Positions 57,575-64,000 of a stretch of 64,000 nucleotides of DNA are shown one piece after another. The DNA lies in NCBI RefSeq assembly GCF_023278565.1, contig NC_064681.1:1860001-1924000 (forward strand), read 5' to 3'. The stretch's first letter is position 1; every line of letters starts with the position of its first letter. Below the pieces are notes generated by a model. It saw only the letters and a program-made list of their open reading frames with translations, was not told the origin of the DNA and ran no database searches. The DNA comes from Colletotrichum lupini (lineage: Eukaryota; Ascomycota; Sordariomycetes; Glomerellales; Glomerellaceae). The translations under genes and the position numbers were made by a program.

Positions 57575-60500
57575 ATGCAACATTGGCCGACAGAGTCTTC
57601 AGAAACGCAACATCAACAAGATAACCCCTCGGACACCACTACCTCAGTCCAGCATGGCTTTTGTTCGCGCCAGCAGCCCAACGGCGTCGCTGCCCTTCGC
57701 CGCGAAGAGACAGGCAGTGCATCTCCAAGATCTGTTCCAGACGGAGGGCGCCGTGACTCATTCGACGCCGTCAGCGCCGCCCAGCTCGACGAGAAGCTTC
57801 GCCGGCTGAGTTTTGACGATTCAGCTTCTGTTGATAGCCATTCAGCCGTCGCTGGTCAGCGAGTGATTGATTACGAAAATGCGCAAACCCCGTCTACTCC
57901 CCGTCAAGCTTTGGGCTTCAAGGTCATCAAGCGATCTGAGAATCGACCCGATAGCGTGCAGTTGACAGACTTTCCAAATGGTATGCAGGACAAGACAGAG
58001 GATCGCAGTTGAACCCCCGCTAACGCTATGGTTGTAGAGTTGTTGACCCACGTCCTATCTCACCTACATCCCGATTCGCACTCGGCGATAGCTTTGGTGT
58101 CGAAGCGTTTCTACTCGCTCGTTACGACGCCCCATGCGTGGCGAATGGCCTTTTTACGATTCTTCCCAGGTCACGATAGTCTGACTACAAAATCTGGCGA
58201 GCAGAATCGCGCAGGGCCCTTGGACCATGACTCTTTCGAATTCGTTCGCTCAGAGTCCCGCTACTTTTCTCGCTTGACTTCTCTTGCGACGTGGCGAAGT
58301 GAATATCTCCTACGAACCCGTCTTTTGAGGGGCCTCATCAGAGGTAAACCAGGTGCTAAGCCTGGCGGCATTGGAGCATCTGGCCGAAGCAGTAAGAAGA
58401 CAAGCGCTGTCTTGACCTACAACTCGAAGCTGCCCTGGGCTGTGACCCACATCCATGCCGACTTCACTGTCAAGAAGGCTCCCCGGGTTATTCACGGCAC
58501 TGCCGACCTTGGTGCCGCGACCTTGAGTGATTCTTTTATTGGCAAGGTGGAGAAATGGGGATTCCGAGACCCTTTCACCATTCTACAGCTGGACGAGGTG
58601 TTTCCCAATCTTGAGCCATATGGTGCTGGCGATGGACCCGCCGCTTGCCCAAACGTCATGGATGTCAGCCAGCCCTATGGCATGCTCTCCGGCGAAGGCT
58701 TTCCAGGCGGACGTGCCTACTACCGCCCGATCAATGAGATGCATGGTCGGTATCTTGGTAGCGACACTGGCGTAATCGACACCTACCCCGATATTCCCAA
58801 GATCCCTGAACTATCAGAAGCGATTTCGGCCGTTTGGGTTGCTAAATCCACTGCTGTACCCAACATTACGCACTCCACGGTCGGGATCATCACCGGCTCA
58901 ACTCTCGGAATCGTCACTACGTATGCGCTCCACGGAGACGGAAGTGGCCCGCGGCATCCCAACGGCGAGATGACAGCGCGATGGGTGCTCAGCCCCGGTG
59001 TTCCGATCGTCTCAATCAAAGTCGACGATCAGTATACCCAGAAGCGCAAGACTGCCCAGCGCGTATGGGCTGTGGCTCTTAATGCCCTGGGAGAGGTGTT
59101 CTACCTGGTCGACGTGCCGAAGACAAGTCTGGAGCGATCTAAAGGCGAAGATGTCACCAAGAACGCATGGTTCGCCGGACGCTCAGTCTACTGGCGGCTC
59201 ATCGACGACTCCCGTCGCCAGGCTCGGCCCGATGAGTTCGACAAGCATGCTCTCCGAGGTGCTTATTCGCCTCGATCTCCCGCAGACGCGATGAACTTGA
59301 GTAAAGAGCAACTCGTCGCGGAAGCCCGTGAGATTGAAAAATTCCTCCGTTACAAGCCGTCACATTTCCGGAAGGTCTGTGATGGCTGGGACATGCGAAG
59401 AAGACTGGAGGTCGACTTTGCGAACGATGACGCCGGCGGCGCCGGGGAGGTCATTGTCTCTATTCATTGCGGGCTGGAGGAGACACATCCCCCGAGCGTC
59501 ACTCGCTATGCCCGAGCCATGTCCCAAACGCCGCGACAGACTCCAGACACTGTGGAAGATACTGCTGCAGTCTATCAGGATGTCCCTCCAGTGCAGCAGT
59601 CAATATTTGGATCGGGAAGAGACTACAAGCATGAGTCTCAGTCCCAGCCCAAGCCTACCAAGACTGTGGTTAAGGGCGATGTGACACCCATCTCGTCCGG
59701 CTCGCTAACGCCCCAGGCAAAGCTCAATTCCATGGATGAATGGGCCGTTGCTACAATGTCACTCGGCAACTATGGAGGTTCAGAGATCACTGCGTCGGCT
59801 CTTGATTTGTCGTCACACGCACTTCTCACATTAACGGAAGACCCTCTGCAATTTGGGTCCAGACCTGCTGCCACTCCTACAATGACACCACAGACTGCCG
59901 AATCGTCGACAGAAATTCCTGGTCGGCGAACCCGTATGCTGGCTGTCGGAACCAAGGACGGATCAGTTGTTGTCTGGAACTGTCGCGAGCAGCGCAGTAT
60001 GTCCACCATCTCCCCTCTTCGCATCATTCAAACAGAGTCTCCCGAGATCAGTTGCCTGGCCTTGACGGCTTTGTATCTGGTACACGGCGGAAATGATGGC
60101 TTGGTACAAGCATGGGACCCGCTGGCATCTTCGCTCGAGCCGCTCCGTACACTCAATGGACGTTCCAACGGTCGAGTACCCCGTCACATGATGACGATGA
60201 ACCCTGCGCTCCCGATCGATACATACTCAGCTGCTCGAGCCATCTACCTCGACCCTGATCCTACTGTGTTGCGTGGTATTACGTCTTTCGGGGCCTTCCT
60301 GCGTTACTGGTCTTACAGCGCCACTCACCAGCCACCTGGTCGTAAACGTCGGCTTCGACACGCCGATGTTCACGGCCGCCTTGCTACTAGGCGCCAGGGC
60401 GGGAATGTTTCTGGCTACATTGCCGCAGAGACTGCAGAGCTTCGGCGAGAGGAGGAACAGGACATTAAAGAAGAAGCCTGGTTGCGCAACAGATTTGGCG

Positions 60501-61171
60501 TTGGCGCTTTTGGCGACTTGACCGAGGAGGAGGCTCTCCAATATGCGGAAATGATATCCCAGGAGACACTGCTGCTCGAGGAGCAGCGTCGCACTAGCGC
60601 CAGCGACACTGGTTCTGCCGCCGATGCTAGCTTCGACACGGTATCGTCCTTCAGCGAAAGTACCGTGGACACAGTTACACCGGAGCCCAGTATTACTGGC
60701 TTTACCCCCCCGCCTCCCGTCGTTGAGGAAGAAGACGAGTACGAACAGCAGCTCCAGCAAGCTCTTCGACTTTCTCTGATGGAGGCTACCGACGATGTGG
60801 CTCAGTCTCCTCGCAAGAACAGCTCCAGTGATTTCGAGTTTGCCATCAAGTACAAGTCCAAACCGGCGAAGAAGACGACAAAGAGAACACCCTCCATGTC
60901 TCCCCCGGCAACTTACAAGCCTATCGCTGGCGCCAAAGCAGGTTCTTCCAGCAAAGCCACGCCTAGGGACGACGACCTTGAGTTGGCTCTCTTGCTCAGT
61001 AGTGCTGGATCCGCGAGCCACCCTGCACCACGAGATGATGATTTGGAGCTGGCTTTGCGGCTGAGTCTGCAAGAGAATGGTGCCGGCGATTTCTCTAGCC
61101 TCGGTATCCAGCAGGAGCAAGAGGAGTTTCCCATGCTGGAGACTCGCGGGAAGGGCAAGGGCAAGATGTAA
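57575..61171 (+). CDS. F-box / beta-propeller protein with C-terminal UIMs (Ufo1-like)
   Basis: Probable substrate receptor of an SCF (Skp1-cullin-F-box) ubiquitin ligase. Two exons, 57575-57980 and 58038-61171, give 1179 aa. The intron lies at the start of the F-box, and splicing yields FPNELLTHVLSHLHPDSHSA and LVSKRFYSLVTTPHAWR (about residues 134-175). A long middle region contains WD-like blades such as MLAVGTKDGSVVVWNCREQ and LYLVHGGNDGLVQAWDP. The C-terminus has three ubiquitin-interacting motifs: YEQQLQQALRLSLMEA, DDDLELALLLSSAGSA, DDDLELALRLSLQENG. F-box plus propeller plus multiple C-terminal UIMs is the layout of yeast Ufo1, though this protein is nearly twice as long. Ortholog status is inference. 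The N-terminal 130 residues are low-complexity. Confidence 0.87.
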
Positions 61172-62640
61172 AGGCGGCAGTGCCTATTCGCCGCCATAGT
61201 CCAGTTGTCTGATTGAATTGTTATTTTTGTACTCTGCCATTCTGTCTCCTGCTCGACTGCGGATAATGCTTCTGATACATCATCGGCCCAGCAATGACTG
61301 ACCTCTTCCTGCCCATGTGCCAATCGAGAAGTCAACTCGCACGCGCGGGAGTAGCTATACGGCATATCATTCTGACTGCAAGTGATCTCCGTTCCTGTTA
61401 CTGCTCCTTGATCCGGTGCCTTTCCGCTCGCAGGCCATGTCTAGCGGGCGGGAGACCCCGAGTATCTAGACGATGCCTAGCGGCGATCTGAAGCTAGAAG
61501 GACGGAGATGTATGTCTTCAGTGGTCACCCAGAGATGAAACTTCTCAGCAGTCGATTCTCATCCCGATGACGAGTGACTTCGACTCACTTGCAGATCCCG
61601 AGGTATGATGTGAGGGATCCGGCATGATGTCGCAGCTCCCGAGTCGAGTATGATTCCTCGCCTCGATGACTTCTTCGTCGAATTATTAGCTTCTCCTCTT
61701 CATACATCCTGCCTATATCTTGTACGTAATAATATCAAGCCGAACGCTACGTCTTTGAAGGCTCTTTATTGCCTACCAGCCCAAGATGTGTCAAGGCGGA
61801 GTTAGTCTCAGGGAATGTAACATTCTTGCCGCGATGCTCGTCACATTCCACGCCATAACCTCACCGCAAGTCGCATGTCCTTTGGCATCTGAGGCGGCTT
61901 CAGTGCCCTCCAAGCCCTCAAGGACGACGGCGCGTCTGGAAACTAGGGCAAGGTCGTCGCAGAGGCCATCATCCGGCATCAGGACATGAGCGCCGACGGT
62001 GCCATTACTATATCGGCCAGCCGATTCATGTCGCGACGCTGTATAATAACCTTTGTAGGCATTCGCTTGCAAGTAGGTTTGATAGAACGAGCCATGGGAA
62101 CCCGCGGAGGGAGATCAATGAGGCGTGGCCGAGACTTGGTTGGTTTTCTTGATTTGCTGGGACTGGGAAGAAGGAGTAGGGGATGGGGCCTCTGTACCGT
62201 TCTACGCATATTGTTACGTGCAATCTTGATGAGGAGATTTAAAGGAACAACCTAATGAGGGGGTATGAAAAGATTGTGCGGTCATTGAGCATAGTCGACT
62301 AATCGAGGTAGATCCCTCATCAACTGCGTGCTATGATGGTGTCTGAGGACCAAGTTTGGCCGCGGTAACGGAGTACATGGCAGAATTATAACAACAAAGG
62401 ATATCTGTTCAGAGAGCCACATCGCTACCTACCACCTGGCTCTACCTACCTCAATGTCTTCAAATTTCTTTCGTAAAAGGTTCCTGATTCTTCGGTTAGA
62501 ATAGTAGGATACCTACATTCATTATGGACAATCTGAGAATTGATTGGAAGTGAGGTGTGTATGTCACCGGCTGAAGGACCGCCCGACAGAAACAATTGTT
62601 TCGGCGCCTACATTACCGGAGCTTTACCGCCGTCGAATGA
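61172..62640. other. Intergenic region, nothing recognised
   Basis: 3' flank of the F-box gene and further sequence without supported genes. Open frames are short and overlap on both strands. Confidence 0.5.
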
Positions 62641-62829
62641 TTGCGGGCCACCCTACAAGGCTTCTTCGAGGAAAAAGCCGTGTTCGTGGGTTTCCCTTAC
62701 GGTCATGTCGGTACGAGAGCACTGAACAGAAACATCCAGACAAAGCTGGATGACTATTGTCCAGAAACTCACCCATCCCAACTCCTCTATGAACTCTCCA
62801 AATTCATCCTTGATTTAGTGTCTATTTGA
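62641..62829 (+). pseudogene. Possible coding remnant
   Basis: A 62-codon open stretch without its own ATG, starting right after a TGA at 62638-62640. It looks protein-like: LQGFFEEKAVFVGFPYGHVG then TRALNRNIQTKLDDYC, ending at TGA 62827-62829. The preceding sequence seems coding-like in a different frame (LPELYRRRMI), so this may be the last exon of a gene or a frameshifted fragment. No family recognised; a chance ORF is possible. Confidence 0.25.
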
Positions 62830-62951
62830 TTTCTTTGACGCTAATATTACTGTTCTTCCAAGCTTTTGCTGACCAAAAGCGATTTACTCTCCCATTTCTC
62901 ACTTGCTCACGATGCCTTCCAGTGAGATTTCGAGTCACATACCCACCGGCC

Positions 62952-63680
62952 ATGAACCACGATGTCTATCCTTGTCTTCCACGGCAATTCCCTCCAGGCA
63001 TACATAAACCCACTCTCTCTAGTCGGCGACAGAATGCTGTATTCGATGTGAATGTTTCACCTGCTGCTACAACACCTACAACAGATTTAAACATCCCTCG
63101 GTCAGCTCAGCGTCCAGATCTAACCAACATCAAGGAGATTTGCCAAGACAAAGTGGTTCATTATAGTCGATAACCGGGTCAACTTCCAGAAGAAAGGAAT
63201 ATCGCACCTGCTCGCACTCTATTTCAACCTCTAGAGGCCTCACAGGCTAGCTTGTGGAGTAATTTTAAAATGCCTGAAAGCTCCTCAGACAACTCGTCCC
63301 ATCCCAAGCCCAATTACTACGACGAAAACGACCGCATCAACTTCGATGGAATGACTAGTGATCAAGCAGGCGCGGCTTATGCAATAGATGCGGAAAGGGT
63401 AGCCCACAATCGCGACGAACAAGCTAAGGCGAAGGCTCGATTCACCAGCGACAAGAAGAAGGCACAACGGTTCGTTGCTGCTTCGAAGATACGGTTCAAG
63501 CGCGAGGAGGACAAGGGCGACAAAAAGGATGAAGACTGGTACGAAAAATTGAAGAAAGAAGTAAGAGATCGAGAAGAGCTATTGAAAGACATCATAGCAA
63601 AGGGAGCGACTGCGAAAGAGTTTGACTGGGAATCATGGGCTCACCTTGTGCCTGAGGTACTCGAGTCATCGCGAAGTTAG
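62952..63680 (+). pseudogene. Hypothetical ORF interrupted by one in-frame TAA
   Basis: From ATG 62952 to TAG 63680 the same frame is open for 243 codons except for one TAA at 63171-63173. Upstream half: MNHDVYPCLPRQFPPG through RPDLTNIKEICQDK. Downstream half: EERNIAPARTLFQPLEASQ, then a Lys/Glu-rich helical C-terminus (DAERVAHNRDEQAKAKARF, DEDWYEKLKKEVRDREELL). Two readings fit. It may be a pseudogene in which CAA (Gln) became TAA, a RIP-type change. Or it may be a gene with an intron 63153-63245 (weak GTGGTT donor, CACAG acceptor, 93 nt, frame-preserving). A shorter protein starting at ATG 63270 is a third option. No family recognised. Confidence 0.5.
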
Positions 63681-64000
63681 GCAATCTTCACTGCCGGTGA
63701 GATATGGTCCGGATACGCTTGAGACATCACTTCATTGAAGATGGAACTGGGGTGAGCCTAGGAATATGCTTCTCATCCATTTCATTTGAGGGTCGCCATG
63801 GCTGGACGGTATTATCTGAGACAGATACAAACGTCAACACACTCTTTCTTTCACTGGAGAGCAATAAGCAAGCTCGAGATCACAGAATACAGACCTTGAA
63901 TACTTGAACAGTGGGTATCTCTGATGTAACATCACTTTTGTCCCCTCATTTACACATGATTTCCTCTACCGCACCAAAGCCATGGGCCCATTTTGATGCT
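63681..64000. other. Right-edge sequence, nothing recognised
   Basis: Non-coding by appearance up to the window end; any gene beginning beyond the edge cannot be judged. Confidence 0.4.

Overview
The window is nuclear DNA of a filamentous ascomycete. Most genes carry one or more short introns (about 47-95 nt) with GT-AG ends and CTAAC/CTGAC-like branch points, there is an intron-bearing tRNA-Phe, and one transposon copy has been turned almost entirely to A+T in the way RIP does. Gene content (COMPASS Bre2, Clr2-type silencing factor, Nse1, a fungal NLR, an AT-hook protein) and the recurrent intergenic word TACTCCGTA suggest Sordariomycetes. Glomerellales (for example Colletotrichum) is my best guess, but only a guess.

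Layout. 1-17.5 kb is a compact, mostly housekeeping block: aldo/keto reductase; an AT-hook protein of unknown role; bub3 (-) and the eIF2-alpha gene (+) diverging from a shared promoter; a degenerate tRNA-like sequence; the mitochondrial inner membrane peptidase subunit imp2; a mitochondrial carrier like yeast Mme1; bre2/ash2; a single-pass membrane protein; and nse1. 17.5-32 kb is more accessory: a 7-TM receptor-like protein, a C-terminally membrane-anchored protein and an NLR/STAND protein (N-terminal helical domain, NB-ARC, TPR-like repeats) that diverge head to head, then a Clr2-like silencing factor with a glutamine-rich minisatellite.

32-57 kb is transposon-bearing and gene-poor. It holds a RIP-degraded Tc1/mariner element with 42-bp inverted repeats, TA target duplications and a surviving SPDLNPIE motif (32530-34273). 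It also holds a triple zinc-ribbon-like Cys-rich protein gene (36825-38033), then about 18.7 kb in which I find no convincing gene. A 662-bp non-autonomous hAT-like element with an exact 8-bp target duplication lies inside that gap (52121-52782). At 57-61 kb come tRNA-Phe(GAA) and a large F-box/beta-propeller/UIM protein resembling yeast Ufo1. The right end holds an ORF split by one in-frame TAA, possibly a RIP-killed gene.

I rebuilt gene models by hand from the reading frames and splice signals. Exon coordinates are given in the evidence text; each model closes in frame. No similarity search was possible, so family names rest on recognised motifs.
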